64,000 nt of DNA from Sipunculus nudus (lineage: Eukaryota; Annelida; Sipuncula; Golfingiida; Sipunculidae), in the NCBI GenBank assembly GCA_026874595.1, contig CM049308.1:13102001-13166000 (forward strand), in the 5' to 3' direction. The notes beneath the pieces were generated by a model. It was given only the letters and a program-made list of their open reading frames with translations, made no database searches and had not been told where the DNA came from. Numbering within the stretch: position 1 is the first letter of the stretch; every line of letters starts with the position of its first letter. The position numbers were made by a program, and so were the translations under genes. Shown piece after piece: positions 8,599-17,617 of this stretch.

Positions 8599-9771
8599 GG
8601 GGATGCCAGCTGCAGGGGAGTACAGGTATTGTGTTCCTCTGCAGCTAGGATCCGATGATTAATTGATGGTCGGGGTGTTTTTTCTATTTTCCTATGCCTA
8701 ATAGTTTTAAAGATATTTATTTATTTTCGTCAAAATTTCGTAGGGTTTTAGTATGGATAGGGTTTTTTGGGTTCCGTAAATTTCGAGTTTCTATCATTAT
8801 TTCAAGTATGTTTGTTTCGTTCCTAAACTTTGTACGGGCCGTAGTTTTGATGAAAAGTTTTGTATGAAAGGATGGGGCGTATTCGAGGGTCGTGGGTCAA
8901 TTAATGTAGGTCGCGGCCCCGGCCTAGTGCCATGGCTTGACCTGTTGGTTGATTATTGTGTTTTGTAGTATGTAAAACAGGGGATGCCAGCTGCAGCGGG
9001 GTAAGTTGTGTACCCGCCGCAGCTAGGATCCGATGTTTGATTGATGATCTGGGTGTTTTTTCTAATTTTCTGGGCCTGATATTTCTTATGATTTTTATTA
9101 TTTTTCGACGTAATTTCGTGAAACTCGGGAATGGATAAAGTTTATTGTGTCCTGTTAATTTGGAGTTTCTATTACTATTTTAAGTGCGTAAATTTTGTTC
9201 CTGAAATTTGTACGGGCCGATGTTCAGTAACTAATTTGTGTGGAGGGATGGGATGTCTTAGGGGTCAATTAATGTAGGTTGCGGCCCCTACCTAGTGCCT
9301 TGGCCTGACCTGTTAATTGATGTTTAAAGCGTGTTGTTTACCAAACAGGGGATGCCGGCTGCAGCGGGATAAGCATTGTTCCCGCCGTAGCTAGGATCCG
9401 ATGCTTAGTTGATGGTCGGGCCGGTTTTTACTGATTTTGGCATTAGTTTTTTTCCAAAATTTCTATTTTTATTTGCCGAAACTTCTTAATGTTTAAGTCT
9501 AGGGCGGGTTCTGTGGGTTTTGAGGGAATTGGGGTTGTATTTTATTTTCTAGTTTGTTAATTTGGTTGCTAAAGTTGGTACGGGGCGTTGTTTCGCTTAT
9601 AAATTTTGGAGGGTCGGGGAGTGATTTTTCTTTAGTTTTGAACCTTATGTAAACTCGTTAATATTTGGTTTTTAATTTAGAAATTTGGGGGAGTGGAAGA
9701 TTTTAGAAAGTTCTTTGGGTTTTCGCTATAATTTTGGGCTTTGGGGAATAATAGGTTGGTTAATTTTGGGG
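8599..9771. repeat. ~375-bp direct repeats with CAGCTGCAG hairpin in N1, three copies
   Basis: Copies begin at 8599, 8980 and 9348 with GGGGATGCC and a hairpin whose arms are AGCTGCAGCGGG and CCCGCCGCAGCT, followed by GGATCCGATG. Each continues through similar A+T-rich sequence to a GGTCAATTAATGTAGG block (first two copies) or the unit end (third copy). A related hairpin half occurs in the B 3' UTR at 17373 and twice in C. On the sense strand these repeats form the 5' part of N. Confidence 0.8.
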
Positions 9772-9784
9772 GTGAAATGGATAC
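9772..9784 (-). other. Junction box, B1 3' end / N1 5' end
   Basis: Sense strand: the B1 end ...CTAAGGCCC, then GTATCCATTTCAC, then the N1 start. Position nine is T here, whereas it is A where N is followed by B or D. Confidence 0.75.
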
Positions 9785-10444
9785 GGGCCTTAGTTGTGCT
9801 TCATCCATAACCGTTACACCGCTCAGGCAATAACTAGGGTTTCTACGCCGCAGTTTTGCCTCTTCGGGTCCCCCTCATTCTGCACTGAGGTCGCCAGAAC
9901 TGACACGCCAGCTAGCCAGCTAGGTCCGGCCCGCCCTCGCCAACCGTCAACCACCGAGGAATCCCCCAGGTGTTCCGGGAGCCTGAGCCTCGCAACCTGC
10001 CAGTAATGTCCGAGCGCTACCGGCCTGCCCCTGGACTATTCGCAGTCCCGTCATGAGCCTTGTCCCTTTCGACCAGGTACAGCTCTCGTTCGATCGGAGC
10101 CTTCTCGGGAGCCTTCTCGGGAGCCTTCTCTGGTGCTTTTGCCATCATGTCTTGAGCCTTGTCCCTGCTGGTCCTGACCGGACCCCCGGTTATTTTGACG
10201 TCTTGGAGCCTTGTCCCTGATCCTTTCGGGATCCCCGTAACTTTTTCCACCAAACGGCTGGCTCTACAGGGCCAGGTTCCATACTGCCGGCAACAGGCTG
10301 GCCTACTCTTCTATCGAAAAACAGTATGGGGTCTTTTACGTGCCCGTCCCCTTCTGGACACGGGACCGCCATTTAACGTCCTCATCCGATGGACGGCCCG
10401 TGTTTGTCTTTTGCAGGCGGGCGCTGCGGTGCCCCGGAGCCTTT

Positions 10445-13234
10445 CTACCCTTCCCCCACTTTCTCTAGTGGGGTGATAATACTGGGTTTCCGTCTGCCAC
10501 TGATCTTTTGCCAGTCGAGCCACATTTTGAGGTCTTTATAAAACTTCTCTTGCTTCACCTTTTCGACATAGCCTTTGCTCAACCTTAGTATGTGGTCGCT
10601 CACATACTCTATATCTGCCTTCTCGTGAAGCACAGATATCCGCGTGCGGGGCGGGAGTCTCAAGGCCGTCCTTAAGGCTCTGTTTTGAAGCCGTTGAAGT
10701 TTTTTAATGTGGTGCTCTTTGGCGGTGATCAGGGCTATGCAGCCGTATGTCATAACCGGTCTGATCCAGGCTTTATAAAGGTATATCAAACTTTGGGTAG
10801 ACATGCCTCCTGATCCTGCTTTTAGCACTCTTAAGCAGTTGAGTCTCGCTTTGACCCTCTGTTCGATATCCTCTATATGAGCCGCCCATGTGAGTCTCTT
10901 ATCAACCGTCAGACCCAGAAATTTTATCTGGTCTGTGAATTGAATTGGTTCCCCGGCCAATTTCAGTTCTGGCGCTTTGCCGGCCTTACTGCCTTTCAGG
11001 TGCCTACCGAATTTGCAAGCCTGCGTTTTTGTCGCATTGACTCTTACTCGCCATTTGGCGCACCACTTTGTCACCTCGTCTAGACCGGCCTGTAACCTGG
11101 GTACTGCCCTCTTGCTATGTGTCCATAGCGCAGTGTCGTCCGCAAATTGGCTCGTCGCCCCCGTGCGGACCCCTCCTTTCTCGGACAGGCTAGGCATGTC
11201 GTTGACGAATATGACATAGAGCAGCGGGCTGAGAGCTGAGCCCTGCGGTGTGCCTGCGGCGGGTTCGATCTCATGCGACTTAGCGTCACCTACTCTGACC
11301 CATAGCTTCCTGTCACTTAGGAAGGACGAGAGGAGCCTCACAATGCGAGTCGGTAGTTTTGCCTGCGTTGCGATCTTATACCTTAGACCATCCCGCCATA
11401 CTGCGTCGAAGGCTTTCTCGACGTCTAGGAATACACCTATAGTATCATTAGATCGCTGCAGGCATTGTCCCACCGACTGAGTCAACCTGAACAGTTGGTC
11501 ATTTGTCGACCTGCCCTTACGGAACCCGCTCTGATTCGGGTTAAAGAATTTTGCTTCCTCCAAGTGACCACTGATCCTGCCAGCCAGTATTCGTTCCAGC
11601 ACTTTGCCCAGAATTGGCAGTAGGCTGATGGGTCGGTAGCTTTTCGGCAGCGAGTGATCCTTTCCCGGCTTCGGGATCATGATCACGTTCGCTCTTTTCC
11701 ATGCCCTTGGGAAGTACCCCAGTTTCAGACACGCGTTGAACACAGATGTGAGCGCTTCCAGCCCTTCCTCCGGTAGGTTAATCAGCACTTCCCTGGTGAG
11801 GCCGTCCTCCCCCGGGGCTTTTCTGCTTTTGAGTTTTTTCAGCTTCCTGCTGACTTCCGCTTTTGAGATCGCTCTCAGTAGCGGCTCGTCCTCTGCTGTC
11901 TGAGCGTAGCAGCTCTCTACCCTTGCCAGAGGCGAGTATAACTCGTTTGCACCTTGTCTTACGTGCCGATCAACCTCCTCCTGTGTTTGGTCGTCGAACT
12001 GGGGTCCCGTCGGGACCTTGTGTATGTTCCGGAGCGTCTCCGCGAACAAATTTGCCTTGTCCTTTTCCGTACTAGCCACCGTTCCCATCGGGCCTGTGAG
12101 GTCTGTAGTTCCGACCGATGGTTTGTTCATCGAGCCCGTGTATTGGCGGACCTGTCGCCAAAATTCGCCCACTGATATTCTGTGGTCCATACCGCTCGTG
12201 AACTTGTACCATTCCGCCTTTTTCTGGGCTTTTATTGCATTTTTCACCTCCCGACTAATTGCATTGTATTGGGATTTTAACTCCTCTGTTCGGAGTTGGA
12301 TCTGAAGCCTTCTGATCCTCCTTCTTTCCCTTACAAGTGCTTTAATCGTTGGGGTGAATGACCACCAGTTACGGTTTTTCCTTTCCACCATCGGACACGC
12401 TCGGTCCAGGCAATCTCGCATTTCAGAGGTCAGTTTGTCGACTAGGGTGTCGATTCCTTCTGGGGTCGATGGTTCAGCGATACCTCGGAGCCTGTCTGCC
12501 AATTCATTTTTAAAGAGCCTCCAGTTTGCCTTTCTCCAAGGCCTCACCATTTTGGGTGGCTTTCTGTTCGCTCTCCAATCGAGCTCTAAATGAATTGGCA
12601 TGTGATCGCTGCCTATATCTTCCCCTACATGAAATTTACTGACCAGTCCTACCTCGGGCGATACGATTGCCAGATCGAGTATGTTCGTTCCACCGGTCGT
12701 GGGGTTCACCCTGGTCGGGCTCCCATCGTTCATTATCACCATACCGTACCGATCTATGCAATCCATCAGTGCTTTCCCGTTCAGATTAGAGGATCTGCTG
12801 CCATACGAGGTGTGTGGGGCATTTAGGTCCCCTAACACCACGTAGTGGCTGCTGTTCCTCTTAATCTTGTCAAAGAGTTGTGCCCTGGGCCGTGACTGTG
12901 GCGGGTTGTAATATACTATTACATCGATTGCCGGGTCGCCGCTGTGGACAGGTTCAACTCTAACCGTTAGAGCTTCTATGTCCATCCTTCCTAGCCAGTT
13001 TGTTTGGCGGTATACTAGGTTCTCTTTGATCAAGAGAGCCACTCCGCCTCCCATATTACCGTCTGGCCGTCCCCTGTGTAGCAGGTTATAGCCGGTGAAG
13101 GAAACGTTTCTGGTCAGCTTAGACTCGCTGATAGCCATGATATCTACGGAATGCCTGTGGATATAGTTGAGTATCTCTAACCTCCTTCCATACAGGCCAT
13201 TCACGTTTGCGTGGCATAGTTTGAGCTTAACCAT
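10445..13234 (-). CDS. Family A ORF2, endonuclease/reverse transcriptase (A2)
   Basis: Intact 929-residue frame read from the ATG at 13234, which overlaps the ORF1 stop by eight bases. The protein is identical to that of A1 over all endonuclease ('GDLNAPH', 'GSDHMPI') and reverse transcriptase ('FLDVEKAFD', 'FADD') motifs, so this copy keeps an apparently competent enzyme. The C-terminal 230 residues after the polymerase core, ending 'PSIITPLEKVGEG', hold no RNase H and no extra zinc knuckle. Confidence 0.95.
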   Translation of the reverse strand: MVKLKLCHANVNGLYGRRLEILNYIHRHSVDIMAISESKLTRNVSFTGYNLLHRGRPDGNMGGGVALLIKENLVYRQTNWLGRMDIEALTVRVEPVHSGDPAIDVIVYYNPPQSRPRAQLFDKIKRNSSHYVVLGDLNAPHTSYGSRSSNLNGKALMDCIDRYGMVIMNDGSPTRVNPTTGGTNILDLAIVSPEVGLVSKFHVGEDIGSDHMPIHLELDWRANRKPPKMVRPWRKANWRLFKNELADRLRGIAEPSTPEGIDTLVDKLTSEMRDCLDRACPMVERKNRNWWSFTPTIKALVRERRRIRRLQIQLRTEELKSQYNAISREVKNAIKAQKKAEWYKFTSGMDHRISVGEFWRQVRQYTGSMNKPSVGTTDLTGPMGTVASTEKDKANLFAETLRNIHKVPTGPQFDDQTQEEVDRHVRQGANELYSPLARVESCYAQTAEDEPLLRAISKAEVSRKLKKLKSRKAPGEDGLTREVLINLPEEGLEALTSVFNACLKLGYFPRAWKRANVIMIPKPGKDHSLPKSYRPISLLPILGKVLERILAGRISGHLEEAKFFNPNQSGFRKGRSTNDQLFRLTQSVGQCLQRSNDTIGVFLDVEKAFDAVWRDGLRYKIATQAKLPTRIVRLLSSFLSDRKLWVRVGDAKSHEIEPAAGTPQGSALSPLLYVIFVNDMPSLSEKGGVRTGATSQFADDTALWTHSKRAVPRLQAGLDEVTKWCAKWRVRVNATKTQACKFGRHLKGSKAGKAPELKLAGEPIQFTDQIKFLGLTVDKRLTWAAHIEDIEQRVKARLNCLRVLKAGSGGMSTQSLIYLYKAWIRPVMTYGCIALITAKEHHIKKLQRLQNRALRTALRLPPRTRISVLHEKADIEYVSDHILRLSKGYVEKVKQEKFYKDLKMWLDWQKISGRRKPSIITPLEKVGEG

Positions 13235-15257
13235 GACGTCCCCCCACCGACTTCTTAAAACCGTTGCTACCGGCCTTTTTGGATTTGGGCTGCCTATAGC
13301 TGCCCTTATCCTTTTTGGATGATGCGTTACTGGCTGGTACCGATCGAGCTCTCGGCTCCTCACGGTCCTTTTCCGTTCCTCTGTCCGACAGCGCCGTCCA
13401 CGACAATTCTAGGCCTAGGTGCCTAGTAGCCGACTTCTTCACCACTGTTACGGCCCGTTCTCTGGGCTCATTGACTTTCGCCAGCTTCAGCGTTTCTGTG
13501 ATCACTTCACAGAGAAACTTTATCAGTTTCTCTGGGTTGATCTCTAGCATAGCCTGGCTTTCAGCCACGGCTTGCTCCTCCGCCGGAGCTACCCCCTTTT
13601 CCGTTACATTGCGGTTTTTGGCCGCGGCCCGCCCTCCGGCAAGCCTGGTGGACGTGCTACCGCTAGCCACGACCTGCCCCCTTTCGGGAGCGGGAGCCTT
13701 CTGGGTCCTTACAGCCTCTGAGGCCGTGGGTCCCCGGGAGCCTCTGGTGATTTTGGCGTAGGTCACGCCAGTCTGGTGGGCTTTGCCTTTCCTGCCTTCC
13801 GCGCTCTTGCTGGTCGGCTTCCCTTCAGTGCCGTGTTTAGCCGTTGTCGGCCTCTGCCGGGCACCTTTGAAGGCTGTACAGCCCCTGTACATCGCCCTGT
13901 GGTCGCCCCCGCAGTTTGCACATTTTGGCTTGCTCTTGTCGGCTGCCCTTCGACAATCTTTGGCATAGTGGCCTGCCTCGCCACAGTGCCTGCACCTGCC
14001 AGCCTTAGTGCATACTTTGGCCGTGTGCCCGAACTGGTAGCAGTTCAGGCACTGGATCGGCTCTACGGCCTTCCGGAAAGCCTCGCAGCGTATACGCTCG
14101 CTCCCGTACCTGAACCCGTGCTCGAGTGCCCTCGTAGCGCTCTCGCTCTGCTGAAAGTGCACGAGCACCTTCCACACCGGCTTTTTTCCGTGCCTGAGCC
14201 GCACGACCTCTTTGGCTTTTAAGCCCTGTTCATTTAACTCCGCCATGATCTCCTCTGTTGAGATATGCGGGCTCATTCCTCTGGCCACCACCGATGTTTG
14301 TTGGGTGCCCTCTGGTTTGGCTTGCTTGTTGCCCCGTGCAAGCTCCACCACTACCTTGGGCCCCGCCTTGATCAGTGGGCGCCAGTCGGGCCTGGCTTCC
14401 CTTGCTGTTTCGGGGAGCGTGACCACCATTACTCCCCTGTCGAACTTTGTCTTACAGGCGGAGGTGCCCGTGCACTCCGTCACCAGCCTGTTCATTTTTC
14501 TACTGTTCTGCCTGAGGGCTGCCGGTAAGCCCCTGACCCAGTACCGAGCCAAGCCCTCTTTCTCCTGGTCGGCCACCTCACCTTCCGGCTGGCCGTTCTC
14601 CGTGCTCCCTGTCCGTACAGGCGAGCTTCGGGTCGGAGTTCCGTCCGCTGCTTGATTAACCCGGGTCCCCGGTTTGGTGGGCGACCCGCTATCACCTGAG
14701 CGGACTGGATTAGAGGGCGTCGATCTCTCGATCGAGCTCGGGGACAGTGTCCTGAGAACCGTCGGCCACTCAGGCGATCCCACGTCTATGATTGGAGACC
14801 CCGACCGTTCGGGCGTCCCCGCCTTGTCCGGCCCCGGGACCTCCGGGGTGACCACTCCCGGGGTCTGCGGGGTTACCACTACCCTGTATGAATCGTTGCC
14901 CCTCTCCGGGGAGTCATCGAATAGCTCGAAACTGGCGTCCCCTGTCGGGGTGGCCGGTACCGAGCTCGGGGAACCCAGCGTAGAGCTTGGCGAGTTCGAT
15001 GCCCCTTGCATCGCTCCCTCGCCTGCTGGGCTCTGTGAGGCCGAACCCTTGTTCGCGCCTCGACCCTCCATCTCGGTCCGCACGTCCGCCGCCTGCGCTC
15101 TACCGATGCTCTCCGTGATGAGCCCCGTAATCATCTGGAGGGCGTCAGGCCCGTGCCTTGCTGCCTGCTGCAGCCCACCTGTGATCTGGGTGAGACCCGG
15201 GATCACTTCTCTTTCCCTCTGAGAAAGCACCAACAGCCTGGTAAGTGCTTCCGCCAT
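13227..15257 (-). CDS. Family A ORF1, Gag-like zinc-knuckle protein (A2)
   Basis: Complete 676-residue frame. Residues 1-60 are helical in character. About 70-235 is a Ser/Pro/Thr-rich, probably disordered region. Residues 240-320 are basic. About 321-400 resemble an RRM fold ('VVARGMSPHISTEEI', 'VWKVLVHF'). The knuckles fall at about 403-416, 422-435 and 446-460, and the tail is Lys/Ala-rich. The start 'MAEALTRLL' is the first ATG after the structured leader, and no upstream ATG in frame was noticed. Confidence 0.94.
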   Translation of the reverse strand: MAEALTRLLVLSQREREVIPGLTQITGGLQQAARHGPDALQMITGLITESIGRAQAADVRTEMEGRGANKGSASQSPAGEGAMQGASNSPSSTLGSPSSVPATPTGDASFELFDDSPERGNDSYRVVVTPQTPGVVTPEVPGPDKAGTPERSGSPIIDVGSPEWPTVLRTLSPSSIERSTPSNPVRSGDSGSPTKPGTRVNQAADGTPTRSSPVRTGSTENGQPEGEVADQEKEGLARYWVRGLPAALRQNSRKMNRLVTECTGTSACKTKFDRGVMVVTLPETAREARPDWRPLIKAGPKVVVELARGNKQAKPEGTQQTSVVARGMSPHISTEEIMAELNEQGLKAKEVVRLRHGKKPVWKVLVHFQQSESATRALEHGFRYGSERIRCEAFRKAVEPIQCLNCYQFGHTAKVCTKAGRCRHCGEAGHYAKDCRRAADKSKPKCANCGGDHRAMYRGCTAFKGARQRPTTAKHGTEGKPTSKSAEGRKGKAHQTGVTYAKITRGSRGPTASEAVRTQKAPAPERGQVVASGSTSTRLAGGRAAAKNRNVTEKGVAPAEEQAVAESQAMLEINPEKLIKFLCEVITETLKLAKVNEPRERAVTVVKKSATRHLGLELSWTALSDRGTEKDREEPRARSVPASNASSKKDKGSYRQPKSKKAGSNGFKKSVGGRHG

Positions 15258-16097
15258 TCTTTTATTCAGTGCCCTCTCACTGAATTGTCTAGATATACTC
15301 CCGCTCGGGCAGTATTTTGGTTTCCCGACCTTTCTCGATATATTCCTTTTGGGAATATATCGGGCTTTTCCTCTCGCCCTTTTTGACCTCGCTCCTCTGT
15401 CGGGTCTTATTATTTTATTCCCGTTCGGGCAATAAAATACTTTTGGATTCTCTCTCCGCCTCCTGCCTCTATTTTCGCCCCGATTGCTCGTACCTGTTCA
15501 GGCTACGATTTCTCTTTTCAGTAGATAGGTTGTTTCCAGAGCGTGGAAGACAACTTATCTTCAGATGATCCGTGAGCCAGCGAGCCGAGAGCGGGCTCTA
15601 TTCAGCAGTTTTTTACCCAGAGCCGGGCTTAAAACTGTGAGCTTTGTGGACGGTCGGGCCGAGAGCTAGCCCTTGAGCCGAGAGCAGGCTCAATGAATGA
15701 GTTAATTAACTGTACCGAGAGCGGGTATCTGTTAATTAGTTCTTTGTAGGTTTCACCTACCCCGGAGCCAACAAGAAAATTCGAAAAAGTGATACTTTAC
15801 CTGATTCCCCTAAAGTAACCTTAACTTATAGAACTAAGCCCTAGCTAAGATGCACTTGTTTGGGGATGGCAGTACTGAAAAGCTGAAAAAGATAGACTAG
15901 TCCTAAAGAGGACTGTTGTGGGTGGCTCCTATCACCAGACTCGCTAATCACTAATGTGAATAGCTTGACTGGGAAGTTAGGCGCCAGTGAGTCTGCTGTG
16001 TCTCCGCGTCTCTGTCCACTTGACTAATTAGGCGGTGGTGGTCTAATTAGAGCTGCTCCCAGGCACGTCCGTTCTCCACGGCTGCTGGGACCGCAAT

Positions 16098-17310
16098 CCA
16101 TCCATAACCGTTACACCGCTCAGGCAATAACTAGGGTTTCTACGCCGCAGTTTTGCCTCTTCGGGTCCCCCTCATTCTGCACTGAGGTCGCCAGAACTGA
16201 CACGCCAGCTAGCCAGCTAGGTCCGGCCCGCCCTCGCCAACCGTCAACCACCGAGGAATCCCCCAGGTGTTCCGGGAGCCTGAGCCTCGCAACCTGCCAG
16301 TAATGTCCGAGCGCTACCGGCCTGCCCCTGGACTATTCGCAGTCCCGTCATGAGCCTTGTCCCTTTCGACCAGGTACAGCTCTCGTTCGATCGGAGCCTT
16401 CTCGGGAGCCTTCTCGGGAGCCTTCTCTGGTGCTTTTGCCATCATGTCTTGAGCCTTGTCCCTGCTGGTCCTGACCGGACCCCCGGTTATTTTGACGTCT
16501 TGGAGCCTTGTCCCTGATCCTTTCGGGATCCCCGTAACTTTTTCCACCAAACGGCTGGCTCTACAGGGCCAGGTTCCATACTGCCGGCAACAGGCTGGCC
16601 TACTCTTCTATCGAAAAACAGTATGGGGTCTTTTACGTGCCCGTCCCCTTCTGGACACGGGACCGCCATTTAACGTCCTCATCCGATGGACGGCCCGTGT
16701 TTGTCTTTTGCAGGCGGGCGCTGCGGTGCCCCGGAGCCTTTCTACCCTTCCCCCACTTTCTCTAGTGGGGTGATAATACTGGGTTTCCGTCTGCCACTGA
16801 TCTTTTGCCAGTCGAGCCACATTTTGAGGTCTTTATAAAACTTCTCTTGCTTCACCTTTTCGACATAGCCTTTGCTCAACCTTAGTATGTGGTCGCTCAC
16901 ATACTCTATATCTGCCTTCTCGTGAAGCACAGATATCCGCGTGCGGGGCGGGAGTCTCAAGGCCGTCCTTAAGGCTCTGTTTTGAAGCCGTTGAAGTTTT
17001 TTAATGTGGTGCTCTTTGGCGGTGATCAGGGCTATGCAGCCGTATGTCATAACCGGTCTGATCCAGGCTTTATAAAGGTATATCAAACTTTGGGTAGACA
17101 TGCCTCCTGATCCTGCTTTTAGCACTCTTAAGCAGTTGAGTCTCGCTTTGACCCTCTGTTCGATATCCTCTATATGAGCCGCCCATGTGAGTCTCTTATC
17201 AACCGTCAGACCCAGAAATTTTATCTGGTCTGTGAATTGAATTGGTTCCCCGGCCAATTTCAGTTCTGGCGCTTTGCCGGCCTTACTGCCTTTCAGGTGC
17301 CTACCGAATT
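16098..17310 (-). mobile_element. Family A retrotransposon, copy A3 (5'-truncated, nested in A2)
   Basis: About 1.2 kb consisting of the 3' UTR and the end of ORF2. It lies within the first bases of A2 and is flanked by TGGGACCGCAAT at 16086-16097 and 17311-17322, a 12-bp duplication of A2 5'-end sequence. Truncation at the 5' end with a clean duplication is the usual outcome of incomplete target-primed reverse transcription. Confidence 0.93.
16742..17310 (-). pseudogene. Family A ORF2 C-terminal fragment (A3)
   Basis: About 189 codons, starting in the region 'KFGRHLKGSKAGKAPELK' downstream of the polymerase active site and running to the normal stop. The endonuclease and catalytic motifs are absent, so the fragment cannot act. 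The frame itself has no internal stop. Confidence 0.9.
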
Positions 17311-17617
17311 TGGGACCGCAATGCAATGTTTAGTTGTGCTTAATTGATTGTGGAGACCTTGTATGCAAATTAGGGGATGCCAGCTGCAGGGGTCTAATTT
17401 ACCTCTGCAGATTCGATCCCCCTGTTGCTCGAAGGTCGGGGTGTGTTGAATGGAGGTCAGGTCGGTTTACAGGTGCGGGGTCGCGACCCATATTGCTGAC
17501 CTCTTGTTTTTGTGAGTGTTGGGTTCTGTGTTGTGTGTATCCGTTGAGAAGGCTTGTTGGTGTAGTTTTTTGGATGTTTAATATATAGTTTATTTGTTTT
17601 ATTAATTATTTACTATG

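Larger units (their letters stand above)
6003..9771 (-). mobile_element. Family N unit, copy N1 (3.77 kb, apparently non-coding)
   Basis: A unit repeated four times in the window (N1-N4) between fixed boundaries. Its sense is inferred as minus from the tail: the left end has four TATC units preceded by a perfect stem-loop (GGTGGTC-CCA-GACCACC) and the block TAGTCTAAAGAGACA at 6082-6096. In sense order it holds three copies of a ~375-bp repeat, about 2.4 copies of a ~250-bp repeat, an internal poly(A) tract, an A+T-rich fold-back, two AGTCCT hairpins flanking a G run, and a GC-rich 3' domain. No frame longer than about 150 codons exists and none resembles a known protein. It may be a non-autonomous retrotransposon or the long untranslated part of a larger B+N unit. 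Confidence 0.75.
9802..17329 (-). mobile_element. Family A retrotransposon, copy A2 (split by A3)
   Basis: Full-length A element on the minus strand, about 6.3 kb without A3. The 3' tail is at 9802. The 5' end reads CATTGCATTGCGGTCCC on the sense strand and ends at about 17329. It is flanked by TTAGTTGTGCTT on both sides. Only about the first 10 to 20 bases of its 5' end lie beyond the A3 insertion. The 836-bp leader (about 15258-16097) holds the hairpins described for A6, and the 3' UTR matches A1. Confidence 0.95.

Noticed and set aside
8307-8648. Hydrophobic 113-codon frame in N that looks like a membrane protein
   Set aside because: G+T-rich DNA yields strings of Val, Phe, Cys and Leu in any frame; the same effect appears opposite the B genes.
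8599-9771. 375-bp N repeats as a CRISPR-like array
   Set aside because: Repeat period is long and uneven, the whole unit is repeated and not just a short direct repeat, and the setting is a eukaryotic retrotransposon array.
14674-15222. 182-codon frame opposite ORF1 of family A, repeated in all complete copies
   Set aside because: It is the complement of the Ser/Pro-rich ORF1 region. GC-rich composition keeps the opposite strand open, and identity between copies comes from the copies being young.
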